From Lysobacter capsici (GTDB lineage Bacteria > Pseudomonadota > Gammaproteobacteria > Xanthomonadales > Xanthomonadaceae), in NCBI RefSeq assembly GCF_018732085.1, contig NZ_CP076103.1, positions 4,464,001 to 4,528,000 on the forward strand: 64,000 bases of DNA, read 5' to 3'. The notes beneath the pieces are model-generated. The model ran no database searches. It was not told the DNA's origin and saw nothing but the letters and a program-made list of their open reading frames with translations. Of the stretch, positions 25,147 to 33,528 are shown one piece after another. The number at the start of each line of letters is the position of its first letter. Positions within the stretch are counted from its first letter, which is position 1. The translations under genes were made by a program, and so were the position numbers.

Positions 25147-26447
25147 GTTTGTTCGTCCTCGGCATCAACCATCAGACCGCGCCGGTCAGCCTGCGCGAAC
25201 GCGTGGCGTTTTCCGGCGACGCGGTGACCAGCGCGCTCGCCGCGCTGCGCGCGCTGGCGCCGGTGCGCGAGGTCGCGCTGCTGTCGACCTGCAACCGCAC
25301 CGAGCTGTACGCGGTGGCCGAAGACGGCGGCGATGCGCTGGCGCAGTGGCTGGCCACGCATCCCGACGACGCCGGCGATCTGCACGCGTATCTGTACCGC
25401 CATCGCGACGCCGATGCGGTGCGGCATCTGTTCCGGGTCGCGACCGGGCTGGATTCGCTGGTGCTGGGCGAACCGCAGATTCTGGGCCAAGTGAAGGACG
25501 CCTGGGCCAGCGCCCGCGCCGCCGGCACCCTGGGCAGCCAGCTCGACCGACTGTTCCAGCAAGCGTTCTCGACCGCCAAGCGCGCGCGCACCGACACCCG
25601 CATCGGCGCCAACCCGGTGTCGGTGGCCTCGGCCGCGGTGCGGCTGGCGCAGGAATCGTTCGCGCGGCTGGACGATTCGACCGTGCTGCTGATCGGCGCG
25701 GGCGAAACGGTGGAACTCGCCGCGCGGCATCTGGTGCAGGCGAAAGCCAAGCGCCTGCTGATCGCCAACCGCACCCTCGCCCACGCCCAGGACCTCGCCA
25801 CCCGCCACGGCGGCGTCGCGCTGCCGTTGAGCGAACTCGACCGCCACCTGGGCGAGGCCGACATCGTGCTGTCGGCGACCGCCAGCCGCGAACCGGTGCT
25901 GCGCCGGCCGCAGGTCGCCGCCGCCCTGGCCACGCGCAAGCACCGGCCGATGCTGCTGCTGGACCTGGCCGTGCCGCGCGACATCGCCGCCGACGTGGCC
26001 GAGCTCAAGGACGTGTTCCTCTACACCGTCGACGATCTGGAACGCTCGATCGAAGACAACCGCCGCAGCCGCCGCGAAGCGGCGACCGAGGCCGAGGCCA
26101 TCGTCGACCTGCAGGTCGCGCGCTTCGTCGAAACCCTGGCCGCGAGCACCCGCACCGCGCCGATCAAGCGCCTGCGCGATCACGGCCAGGCCGCGCGCGA
26201 AGAAGTGCTGGCCAAGGCCCGGCAGCAACTGCAATCGGGCCAGGACCCCGCCGAAGTCCTCAACTTCCTCGCCCACACCCTGACCAACCGCCTGCTGCAC
26301 GCGCCGACCATCGCCCTGCGCGAAGCGGCGCTGACCGGCAATCCGGAATTGGCGCGGGCGGCGGACAAGATGTTTCCGGCGGTGGAGCCGGGAATCGGGA
26401 ATGGAGAATCGGGAATCGAAACAGCGGATTCGTCGGACGATCGTTAG
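25143..26447 (+). CDS. hemA: Glutamyl-tRNA reductase
   Basis: First enzyme of C5-pathway tetrapyrrole synthesis: reduces glutamyl-tRNA to glutamate-1-semialdehyde with NADPH. The protein has the catalytic Cys50 in LLSTCNRTELYAV, the NADPH-binding segment VLLIGAGETVELAARHL near residue 180 and the C-terminal dimerisation helices. It is 434 residues long, and the last 19 (416-434, PGIGNGESGIETADSSDDR) are encoded by a GGGAATC repeat and are not expected in the family. prfA follows 72 bp downstream, a common hemA-prfA operon. Confidence 0.97.
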   Translation: MSLFVLGINHQTAPVSLRERVAFSGDAVTSALAALRALAPVREVALLSTCNRTELYAVAEDGGDALAQWLATHPDDAGDLHAYLYRHRDADAVRHLFRVATGLDSLVLGEPQILGQVKDAWASARAAGTLGSQLDRLFQQAFSTAKRARTDTRIGANPVSVASAAVRLAQESFARLDDSTVLLIGAGETVELAARHLVQAKAKRLLIANRTLAHAQDLATRHGGVALPLSELDRHLGEADIVLSATASREPVLRRPQVAAALATRKHRPMLLLDLAVPRDIAADVAELKDVFLYTVDDLERSIEDNRRSRREAATEAEAIVDLQVARFVETLAASTRTAPIKRLRDHGQAAREEVLAKARQQLQSGQDPAEVLNFLAHTLTNRLLHAPTIALREAALTGNPELARAADKMFPAVEPGIGNGESGIETADSSDDR

Positions 26448-26511
26448 CGCCCAGATCGCATCGCACGCGCTCTGGCTCTTCCGATTCCCGACTCCCTATT
26501 CCCCATTCCCG
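26389..26511. repeat. GGGAATC hairpin repeat, copy 7 (inside hemA 3' end to prfA)
   Basis: Left arm GGGAATCGGGAATGGAGAAT lies inside the hemA reading frame; right arm CGATTCCCGACTCCCTATTC ends 9 bp before prfA. The centre is longer (about 65 bp) than in other copies. Confidence 0.85.
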
Positions 26512-26519
26512 GCAACCCA

Positions 26520-27602
26520 ATGACCCCCACCCTGCGCCGCAAACTCGAAGCCCTGGTCGAACGCCGCGAAGAACTCGAACGGCTGCTCGGCGATCCGGGC
26601 GTGATCGGCGACAACGACCGCTTCCGCAAGCTGTCGCGCGAATTCGCCCAGCTCGAACCAGTCGCGATCGCCCTGGCCGAGGAAGCGCGGGCCAAGGCCG
26701 ACCTCGCCGCGGCCGAGGCGATGCGCAACGATCCGGAGCTGCGCGAGCTGGCCGACGAGGAAATCCTCGGCGCGCAGGCGCGGCTGGAACAGCTCGATGT
26801 CGAACTGCTCGCGCACCTGATCCCGAAAGACCCGCGCGACGACGGCGACCTGTACCTGGAAGTGCGCGCCGGCACCGGCGGCGACGAAGCGGCGATCTTC
26901 GCAGGCGATCTGTTCCGGATGTACGCGCGCTACGCCGAGCGCCAGGGCTGGAAGGTCGAGATCGAATCGTCCAATCCCGGTGAGCACGGCGGCTACAAGG
27001 AAATCATCGGCCGGGTCGAAGGCCGCGGCGCGTATTCCCGGCTCAAGTTCGAATCCGGCACCCACCGCGTGCAGCGCGTGCCGGAAACCGAATCGCAGGG
27101 CCGCATCCACACCTCGGCGGCGACCGTGGCGATCATCGCGGTCGAGCCCGAGGGCGAACCGATCGAGATCAACCCGGCCGATCTGAAGGTCGACACCTTC
27201 CGTTCCTCCGGCGCCGGCGGCCAGCACGTCAACAAGACCGAGTCGGCGATCCGCATCACCCATACCCCCAGCGGCGTGGTGGTCGAGAACCAGACCGAGC
27301 GCAGCCAGCACGCCAATCGCGACAAGGCGCTCAAGCGCCTGCAGGCGATGCTGTCGGACGCCGCGGCGGCCAAGGCCGCGGCCGCGCAGGCGCAGGACCG
27401 GCGCCTGCAGGTCGGCAGCGGCGACCGCAGCCAGCGCATCCGCACCTACAACTTCCCGCAGGGCCGGATCACCGACCACCGCGTCGAAGGCCTGACCCTG
27501 TACGACCTGCCGAACATCGTGGCCGGCGACCTGGACGGTTTGATCGGTCGCCTGATCCACGAGCATCAGGCCGACGAACTGGCGCGCTTGTCGGCCAGTT
27601 GA
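26520..27602 (+). CDS. prfA: Peptide chain release factor 1
   Basis: Recognises UAA/UAG and triggers peptide release. The 360-residue protein has the RF1 stop-codon motif of the PxT type (PET in HRVQRVPETESQGRIHTSA) near residue 185 and the GGQ motif (SSGAGGQHVNKTES) near residue 232, whose Gln is the methylation site of PrmC. Second gene after hemA; prmC is not adjacent here. Confidence 0.98.
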   Translation: MTPTLRRKLEALVERREELERLLGDPGVIGDNDRFRKLSREFAQLEPVAIALAEEARAKADLAAAEAMRNDPELRELADEEILGAQARLEQLDVELLAHLIPKDPRDDGDLYLEVRAGTGGDEAAIFAGDLFRMYARYAERQGWKVEIESSNPGEHGGYKEIIGRVEGRGAYSRLKFESGTHRVQRVPETESQGRIHTSAATVAIIAVEPEGEPIEINPADLKVDTFRSSGAGGQHVNKTESAIRITHTPSGVVVENQTERSQHANRDKALKRLQAMLSDAAAAKAAAAQAQDRRLQVGSGDRSQRIRTYNFPQGRITDHRVEGLTLYDLPNIVAGDLDGLIGRLIHEHQADELARLSAS

Positions 27603-27640
27603 GTCGCAAGTTTCGCCGATCGTCGCCCCCGTGAGCCCCC

Positions 27641-27668
27641 TGTAGGAGCGGCGCAAGCCGCGACCGCG
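27641..27668 (+). repeat. GTAG-headed REP element
   Basis: TGTAGGAGCGGCGCAAGCCG then CGACCGCG: a GTAG head followed by the small palindrome GCGGC-GCAA-GCCGC. A decayed inverted partner (GTTCGCGGCTATGGCCG) lies at about 27700-27718. It is in the prfA-GNAT gap (27603-28003), which contains nothing else but a second REP pair. Confidence 0.85.
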
Positions 27669-27773
27669 AAATCTCGCCTACGACGCAGGTGAGGTTTCGC
27701 GTTCGCGGCTATGGCCGAAGCCCCCTCGCAAGACGCGGCCGCACCCGCCTCTCCGGAAATACCGCGCGCCTTC

Positions 27774-27859
27774 TGTAGGAGCGGCGCAAGCCGCGACCGC
27801 GCCACCACGCTTGCGACGTAGGCGTGGTGGCGCGGTCGCGGCTTGCGCCGCTCCTACAG
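27774..27859. repeat. Inverted pair of GTAG-headed REP elements
   Basis: A forward copy (27774-27802) and a nearly perfect inverted copy (27831-27859) flank a short spacer with its own inverted repeat (CCACCACGC/GCGTGGTGG). The whole 86 bp could fold into one hairpin. Confidence 0.88.
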
Positions 27860-28003
27860 GGGGCTACGGGGACGATCGCGCGCAACCGCGTTGCCGCTTC
27901 GTGCGATGGCGCACACCGCCCGCGCCGATGCACGATCCCAGGCCATGACGTCGCACAGCCCCAGCGGCCATAATCGGCCATCTCCCGCCGGACCGACTTC
28001 GCC

Positions 28004-28474
28004 ATGAGCCTCACCGTCCGCCGCGCCGGTCTCGACGACCTCGATCTGCTCGCCCCGCTGTTCGACCGTTACCGGCATTTCTACACCCAGCGTTTCGACG
28101 AGGCGGTGTCGCGCTCCTTCCTCGGCGAACGCCTGAGCCGCGGCGATTCGGTGTTGCTGCTGGCGGTGCTGGACGGCGACGACGGCGCCGGTTTCACCCA
28201 GTTGTATCCGATGTTCTCCTCGGTGCGCGCGGCGCGGGTATGGGTGCTCAACGATCTGTTCGTACAAGCGCATTCGCGCCGGCGCGGCGTCGCCCAGGCC
28301 TTGCTGGACGCGGCCGCGGCGTTCGCCCGCGCCGACGGCGCGGCGCGGCTGGAGCTGGAAACCAACCACGACAACCTCGGCGCGCAGGCGCTGTACGACG
28401 CCGCGGGCTGGCAACGCTTCGACGGCACCCAACGCTACCATCTGCCGCTGCATCCACCGGCCGCATCGGCTTGA
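28004..28474 (+). CDS. GNAT-family N-acetyltransferase
   Basis: A 156-residue acetyl-CoA-dependent transferase of unknown substrate. It has the GNAT core: VLNDLFVQAHSRRRGVAQAL near residues 81-100 with the R/Q-x-x-G-x-A acetyl-CoA loop (RRRGVA), followed by LELETNHDNLGAQALYDAAG with the motif B Asn and Tyr. Its nearest characterised relatives by motif are small-molecule or N-terminal acetyltransferases; the substrate cannot be told. It lies alone between the REP array and the OGT-like gene, 22 bp before the latter. Confidence 0.9.
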   Translation: MSLTVRRAGLDDLDLLAPLFDRYRHFYTQRFDEAVSRSFLGERLSRGDSVLLLAVLDGDDGAGFTQLYPMFSSVRAARVWVLNDLFVQAHSRRRGVAQALLDAAAAFARADGAARLELETNHDNLGAQALYDAAGWQRFDGTQRYHLPLHPPAASA

Positions 28475-28496
28475 ACCCCGGTCGGGCTTCTCTCGC

Positions 28497-30221
28497 ATGA
28501 ACGATCCGCGCACTCCACTGCGGCAGGCGCTGCAACTCAATCCCGGCGACGCCATGGGTTGGGTCAGCCTGGCCGATCACGAACTCGATGCCGGCGACGC
28601 GCGCGGCGGCGAAACCGCGGCGCGGCGCGCGCTGAGCCTGCGCCCGGGCCATCCCGAAGCGCTGGCGCGGCTGGGCCGCGCGCAATGGATGCTGGGCCAG
28701 CGCGAACAGGCGGTCACCAGCCTGCGCGCGGCCGCGCGCAGCGCGCCGCAGCATCCGGGCATCAACGTGTGGCTGGCGCATGCGCTGGAAGACATCGGCG
28801 ACGGCGAAGGCGCGCTGGCCGCGTATGCGCACGCGCACGCGCTGGCGCCGGGGCATGCGCAACTGGCGGCGTACCTGCTCGCGTGGCGGCGGCGCCTGTG
28901 CGACTGGTCCGATGTCGATGCGCTCGCCCGCCAGGTGCGCGACGCGGTCGCGCGCAGCGAAGCCTCGGTCGAACCGTTCGCGTTTCTCAGCGAAGACACC
29001 AGCGCCGCCGAACAACGCCGCTGCGCCGGCCTGCGCGCGGCGCAGATCGCCGGCGTGGTGCGGCCGCTGCCGCCGGCGCCGGCCAAGGACCTCGCCGCGC
29101 CGATACGCGCCGGGTTCCTGTCCAACGGCTTCGGCGCGCATCCCACCGGCCTGCTGACGGTGGCCTTGTTCGAAGCGCTGCGCAAACGCGGCGGCCTGGA
29201 GGTGCAGTTGTTCGCGCTCAACGGCGACGACGACAGCCCGATCCGGCGCCGCCTGCACGACGCGGTCGCGGTGATGCACGACGTCAGCCGGCAGCCGCAC
29301 GGCCAGGTCGCCGCCACCATCCGCCGCGCCGGCATCGACGTATTGTTCGACCTGCGCGGCTGGGGCGGCGGCGGTGCGCCGGAAGTGCTGGCGATGCGGC
29401 CGGCGCCGGTGCAGGTCAACTGGCTCGCCTACCCGGGCACTTCGGGCGCGCCGTGGATCGACTACGTGCTCGCCGATCGCTACGTGCTGCCCGAAGCGCT
29501 GAGCGCCGATTTCAGCGAAACCGTGGCCTGGCTTCCGCGTTGTTTCCAACCCTCCGACACCCGCCGCGAATTGCCGCTGCCACCGCCGCGCGGCGACTGC
29601 GCCCTGCCCGAGGACGCTGTGGTGTTCTGCTGTTTCAACAACAGTTACAAACTCAATCCGCACAGCATGGCGCGCGCGCTGGCGGTGCTGCGCGGCGTGC
29701 CCGGCAGCGTGCTGTGGCTGATGTCGGGACCGGGCCGCGCCGACCAGCGCCTGCGCGAGTTCGCCGCGCAGCAGGGCCTGTCGCCGGAGCGGCTGGTGTT
29801 CATGCGCAAACAGCCGCATCCCGACTACCTGGCGCGGCTGCGCCATGCCGATCTGTTTCTCGACACCAATCCCTACAACGCCCACACCACCGCGTCCGAC
29901 GCCCTGTGGGCCGGCTGCCCGGTGCTGACCTGCCCCGGCGCGACCTTCGCCGCGCGCGTGGCCGGCAGCCTCAATCACCATCTGGGCCTGGAGTCGATGA
30001 ACGTGGCCGACGATGCGGCCTTCGTCGCCCGTGCGATCGCGCTGGGCAACGACCGCGAAGCGTTGGCCGAACTTCGCAATCGGCTGGCCGAGCGTCGCCG
30101 CGACAGCGGCCTGTTCGACATGGACGGGTTCGCGATCGATTTCGCCGCGATGACGATGGCGATGGCGCGGCGGCAACGCAAGGGCGAGGCGCCGGCGATG
30201 CTGCAAGGGCCGTCGCGTTAG
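28497..30221 (+). CDS. TPR protein with O-GlcNAc transferase (GT41) domain
   Basis: A 574-residue protein with an N-terminal TPR section (about residues 1-125; AMGWVSLADHELDAGDARGG, LARLGRAQWMLGQREQAVTS) and a C-terminal GT41/SPINDLY-type region. The signature DLFLDTNPYNAHTTASDALW then AGCPVLTCPG near residues 457-490 matches the UDP-binding lobe of O-GlcNAc transferases, and FVSNGFGAHPTG-like FLSNGFGAHPTGLLT near residue 205 matches the first lobe. No signal peptide, so cytoplasmic. By family it would transfer a sugar, probably GlcNAc, to Ser/Thr of proteins; Xanthomonas has a structurally known relative. The target is unknown. Confidence 0.9.
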   Translation: MNDPRTPLRQALQLNPGDAMGWVSLADHELDAGDARGGETAARRALSLRPGHPEALARLGRAQWMLGQREQAVTSLRAAARSAPQHPGINVWLAHALEDIGDGEGALAAYAHAHALAPGHAQLAAYLLAWRRRLCDWSDVDALARQVRDAVARSEASVEPFAFLSEDTSAAEQRRCAGLRAAQIAGVVRPLPPAPAKDLAAPIRAGFLSNGFGAHPTGLLTVALFEALRKRGGLEVQLFALNGDDDSPIRRRLHDAVAVMHDVSRQPHGQVAATIRRAGIDVLFDLRGWGGGGAPEVLAMRPAPVQVNWLAYPGTSGAPWIDYVLADRYVLPEALSADFSETVAWLPRCFQPSDTRRELPLPPPRGDCALPEDAVVFCCFNNSYKLNPHSMARALAVLRGVPGSVLWLMSGPGRADQRLREFAAQQGLSPERLVFMRKQPHPDYLARLRHADLFLDTNPYNAHTTASDALWAGCPVLTCPGATFAARVAGSLNHHLGLESMNVADDAAFVARAIALGNDREALAELRNRLAERRRDSGLFDMDGFAIDFAAMTMAMARRQRKGEAPAMLQGPSR

Positions 30222-30296
30222 CGCCGCGGCTCGACGCAGGCCATTGCCGCACCTGCCTCTAACCTCCCCTTCCGCCATTTGCGCTAGGCTGCGCCC

Positions 30297-30815
30297 ATGA
30301 CCGCAGAACGCGATTTCATCCCCCTGAACCTGTGCGTGCTGACCGTGTCCGACAGCCGCAGCCTGGCCGAAGACAGTTCCGGCGATTACCTGATCCAGTC
30401 GCTGACCGATGCCGGCCATCGCCTGGTCGAACGCAAGCTGCTGCCCGATGACCGCTACCAACTGCGCGCGGCGGTGTCGCAATGGATCGCCGACGAAGGC
30501 GTCGACGGCATCCTGGTCACCGGCGGCACCGGCTTCACCGGCCGCGACTCCACGCCCGAGGCGCTGCTGCCGCTGCTGGACAAGGAAATGCCGGGCTTCG
30601 GCGAACTGTTCCGCGCGATCAGCTTCGACGAAATCGGCACCTCGACCCTGCAGTCGCGCGCCTTCGCCGGTTTGGCCAACGCCACCTTCGTGTTCTGCCT
30701 GCCGGGGTCGACCTCGGCCTGCCGCACCGCCTGGGAAAAGATCGTCAGCGCGCAACTCGACGCGCGCACCCGGCCGTGCAATCTCGCCACATTGCGTCCC
30801 CGCCTCAAGGAGTGA
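30297..30815 (+). CDS. moaB: Molybdenum cofactor biosynthesis protein B
   Basis: MogA/MoaB-type protein that adenylylates molybdopterin or whose role is uncertain in bacteria that also have MogA. The 172-residue protein has the MPT-binding motifs VSDSRSLAEDSSGDYL near residue 18 and GILVTGGTGFTGRDSTPEAL near residue 70. No other Mo-cofactor gene is nearby. It overlaps into the Shine-Dalgarno of the next gene (AAGGAG spans the stop), making an operon moaB-HTH-ppk2. Confidence 0.95.
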   Translation: MTAERDFIPLNLCVLTVSDSRSLAEDSSGDYLIQSLTDAGHRLVERKLLPDDRYQLRAAVSQWIADEGVDGILVTGGTGFTGRDSTPEALLPLLDKEMPGFGELFRAISFDEIGTSTLQSRAFAGLANATFVFCLPGSTSACRTAWEKIVSAQLDARTRPCNLATLRPRLKE

Positions 30816-30820
30816 TCGGC

Positions 30821-31201
30821 ATGCCGCTCGACACCACCCTGCGTTTGTTGACCAAGGCCAGCGGCCTGAGCGTCACCGACCTGGCCACCGCGATCCCGCG
30901 CGCGGGCGCGGCCACCGTCAGCGCCTGGCTGCGCGGCGACAAGCTGCCCGGCCGCGATCAGGTCGATGCGCTCGCGCGCGCGTTCGGCGTCCCCGCCGGC
31001 GCCCTGCTCGCCGACCTGGCCAGCACGCTGGATCCGGCCCGCACCCAGGGCGAACACGACCTGCTCGCCGCGTACCGCGCGCTGAGCACCAAGCAACAAG
31101 GCGCGCTGCTGGAAGTCGCCACCGCGATGGCCGGCACCAGGCGCGGCGCGGCCGGCAAACCCGCGGCGAAATCCTCCGGATCGAAAAAGGCCAGACGATG
31201 A
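30821..31201 (+). CDS. Small helix-turn-helix protein
   Basis: A 126-residue protein with an N-terminal XRE-like helix-turn-helix (SGLSVTDLATAIPRAGAATV SAWLRG, about residues 13-38, given as two adjacent pieces), a middle helix and a Lys/Ala-rich tail (GKPAAKSSGSKKARR) that could contact nucleic acid. The start follows a good AAGGAG 8 bp upstream of the ATG at 30821. Its stop overlaps the start of ppk2 (ATGA), so it is translationally coupled to the kinase and may be its regulator. No target is visible. Confidence 0.82.
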   Translation: MPLDTTLRLLTKASGLSVTDLATAIPRAGAATVSAWLRGDKLPGRDQVDALARAFGVPAGALLADLASTLDPARTQGEHDLLAAYRALSTKQQGALLEVATAMAGTRRGAAGKPAAKSSGSKKARR

Positions 31202-31968
31202 GCAAGCTCAAGCGCAAGGATTACGAGGAGCAGCTCGAAGCGCTGCAACTCGAACTCGCGGCGATGGCGCGCTGGGTGCAGCACCACGGCAAGCGCGTGG
31301 TGGTGTTGCTCGAAGGCCGCGACACCGCCGGCAAGGGCGGCGCGATCGGCGCCTTGTCCGAACACCTCAACCCGCGCCAATGCCACATCGTCGCGCTGTC
31401 CAAGCCGAGCGAACGCGAAAGCGGCCAGTGGTATTTCCAGCGCTATGTGCCGCACCTGCCCGCGGCCGGCGAGATCGCGTTGTTCGATCGCAGCTGGTAC
31501 AACCGCGCCGGCGTGGAAAGCGTCATGGGCTTCGCCAAGCCCGAGCAGGTCAAGGCCTTTCTCAAGCAGGCGCCGGCCTTCGAAAAGCTGTTGACCGACG
31601 ACGGCATCGTGCTGTTCAAGTACTGGCTGTGTTGCGACCAGAAGGAACAGGAGGAGCGCTTCGCCGAACGCCTGGACGACCCGCTCAAGCGCTGGAAGCT
31701 GTCGCCGATCGACCTGGAAGCGCGCAAGCACTACGACGATTACACCAAGGCGCGCGAGGTGATGCTCGAGGCGACTCACAGCAAGCACGCGCCGTGGACG
31801 CTGGTGGATTTCAACGACCAGCGGCAGGGCCGGCTGAGCTTGATCCGCGATCTGCTATCGCGGCTCCCGGAAACGAAGCTGCCGGAGACCGAGCTTGAGT
31901 TCCCGCCGCTCAAGGGCAAGCCGTCGAAGGAGAAGTACAAGGTGCTCAAGCCGATCGGTAAAGGCTGA
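31198..31968 (+). CDS. ppk2: Polyphosphate kinase 2
   Basis: Transfers phosphate between polyphosphate and nucleotides. The 256-residue protein has the PPK2 P-loop VLLEGRDTAGKGGAIGALSE near residues 37-56, the Walker B region ALFDRSWYNRAGVE near residue 98 and the lid segment. The one-domain length with no N-terminal extension fits class I PPK2 (NDP to NTP), but the class is an inference. The start at 31198 overlaps the HTH gene. Polyphosphate metabolism beside moaB is not an obvious pathway link. Confidence 0.93.
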   Translation: MSKLKRKDYEEQLEALQLELAAMARWVQHHGKRVVVLLEGRDTAGKGGAIGALSEHLNPRQCHIVALSKPSERESGQWYFQRYVPHLPAAGEIALFDRSWYNRAGVESVMGFAKPEQVKAFLKQAPAFEKLLTDDGIVLFKYWLCCDQKEQEERFAERLDDPLKRWKLSPIDLEARKHYDDYTKAREVMLEATHSKHAPWTLVDFNDQRQGRLSLIRDLLSRLPETKLPETELEFPPLKGKPSKEKYKVLKPIGKG

Positions 31969-32079
31969 GCTCGCGTTTGCGTCTGTTGCGCCGCGGTGCG
32001 CGTGCGTCTGCGTCTGCGAATTTTGTCGTCGCGCATTATCGATGACGCGCTATTGCGGTATTCGCCGTGTATGCGGTGA

Positions 32080-32146
32080 CGCGGTCGCGGCTCGCGCCGC
32101 TCCTACAGCGAGCCCATGTAGGAGCGGCGCGAGCCGCGACCGCGCC
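32080..32146. repeat. Inverted pair of GTAG-headed REP elements
   Basis: Inverted copy (32080-32108) and direct copy (32117-32146) separated by 8 bp, variant GCGGCGCGAGCCGC. Located in the convergent gap (31969-32224) between ppk2 and a minus-strand regulator, where it could act as a bidirectional terminator. Confidence 0.87.
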
Positions 32147-32224
32147 AATTCAACCATCGCGCCACTGGATTCGCGCGGTGCATGGCGATGACGTCGAAAC
32201 GCCATCAGCCAACCGATAGCGAGG

Positions 32225-32968
32225 TCAGTCGCCCTGCGACCGCCGATACGGATGGAACAACTGCAGCAGCCACGGCTTCTGCGCCAGCACCAGGCTCACC
32301 CCGACCCGCTCCTGCGCGCTCAGCGAGGCGTCGCGCGCCAGCAGCGCATCGAACTCGCGCGCGACCTCGCCCAGCCGCTGCTTGAGCTGGCGGATGCCGG
32401 CGATGCTCAGCGCGCCGCTGAGCAACAGCAGCACGTCCTGTTCGCCGTCGAACGGGTCGGCGAAAAAATCGCCGAGCAGGCGATGGCGGAAATAACGTTC
32501 CATCGGCCCGTCGGCGCGCCAGCGGAAATTGCGCGCGGTCAGCGGCCGGCCGCGGTTGCCGGGCATCAGTTCGATGATCCCGAGCCGGTCCAGCCGCACC
32601 AGCAGCGCGGTCCACTGGGCGTTGTCGAAATTGAAATGGGCCTGGACGTCGGCCTGCTTCCAGCGGTTCAAGGTCAGGAACAAGGCCAGCAGCAGCGCCG
32701 GTTCGTCGACCAGCGCCTGCTCCTGCGCCTCGCTGAGCGCGGCCATCGGCGGGCGTCCGCGCGCCGACTCGGCGCTGAGTTCGGCCAGGCCGATGTCGAG
32801 CACCTCGCACACCTCCTCCAGCCGCTGCAGGCTCATCGCCCGGCGCGAAAACATGCGCTTGACCGCCGCTTCGCTGAGTTTCAGCCGCACGGCGAGATCG
32901 CGGTAGGTCAGGTCCTGGGCGCGCAGAAAGCGCTTGAGGGCGTCGACGAGTTCTAGAGAGAGGGCCAT
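32225..32968 (-). CDS. XRE-type transcriptional regulator
   Basis: A 247-residue protein with an N-terminal helix-turn-helix (AQDLTYRDLAVRLKLSEAAV, residues 17-36, then KRMFSRRAMSLQRLEEVCEV) and a long C-terminal region with LNRWKQADVQAHFNFDNAQW and an arginine-rich WRADGPMERYFRHRLLGDFF. The same layout is common in Xanthomonadaceae and Pseudomonas regulators of unknown ligand. Cytoplasmic; no effector domain recognised. It is divergent from the 33082-34478 pair, which it could control. The start has no clear Shine-Dalgarno and lies just after an AT-rich GTATTGTGATAC, so it may be leaderless. Confidence 0.85.
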   Translation of the reverse strand: MALSLELVDALKRFLRAQDLTYRDLAVRLKLSEAAVKRMFSRRAMSLQRLEEVCEVLDIGLAELSAESARGRPPMAALSEAQEQALVDEPALLLALFLTLNRWKQADVQAHFNFDNAQWTALLVRLDRLGIIELMPGNRGRPLTARNFRWRADGPMERYFRHRLLGDFFADPFDGEQDVLLLLSGALSIAGIRQLKQRLGEVAREFDALLARDASLSAQERVGVSLVLAQKPWLLQLFHPYRRSQGD

Positions 32969-33081
32969 GGGGTATCACAATACGCTACCGGGCAGTCCTG
33001 TCCGAGCCACCTTGTCGATCATTCTTGCAATCGCCGCGGGGCCCGCCGAGGGTGGCTCCACATCAGGACAAGGTTGCTCGA

Positions 33082-33528
33082 ATGCCACGGATTGCCGAAC
33101 GCATGCTCCCCCGGGTCTTGGTGGGTTTGGCCGTCGCAGGCTTGCTGGCAGGGATGCCGGCAAGGGCGGCGGGGCAATCGGACGCGGTCAGCCGCCAGTC
33201 CGAGGCCAGTCTCAACGCCTCGGTCGAAGTGCCGGTGGCGGCGGCGCATGCCTTGTCGCAGGGCGCCAAGTTTTCGGTGACCGGCGTCGCCGCCAGTGCG
33301 CAGGGCGTCGCGGTGACGCTCTCGGCGGCCGCCGCCGGCGCTTCGTTCGTGATCGTGCTGTCGGCGCAACAGGCCAAGGAGCTGGGCATCAAGGTCGGCT
33401 GGGTGGTGGTGATCGCGGTGGTCGCGACCGGTTGGCTGATCAGCGGCGGCAAGCCGCTCAAACTCATCGGCTTCGTCCCCAACGATCAGACCCGCGCGCT
33501 CATGCACAGCGCGCGAATCGGCGCATGA
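33082..33528 (+). CDS. Small secreted or membrane protein, unrecognised
   Basis: A 148-residue protein with an N-terminal signal (LPRVLVGLAVAGLLAGMPAR, about residues 9-28), a Ser/Ala-rich extracytoplasmic part and one membrane segment near residues 111-128 (VGWVVVIAVVATGWLISG). The start at 33082 follows AGGACAAGG. Its stop overlaps the start of the DUF2145 gene by the sequence ATGA, so the two are coupled and probably work together. I do not recognise the family. Confidence 0.75.
   Translation: MPRIAERMLPRVLVGLAVAGLLAGMPARAAGQSDAVSRQSEASLNASVEVPVAAAHALSQGAKFSVTGVAASAQGVAVTLSAAAAGASFVIVLSAQQAKELGIKVGWVVVIAVVATGWLISGGKPLKLIGFVPNDQTRALMHSARIGA

Noticed and set aside
25058..26983. A 641-codon frame spanning hemA and prfA in another phase
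   Set aside because: Arg/Ala/Gly-rich shadow across two well-recognised genes.
28248..30755. An 835-codon minus-strand frame opposite the OGT-like gene and moaB
   Set aside because: It crosses two plus-strand genes and has no recognisable domain.
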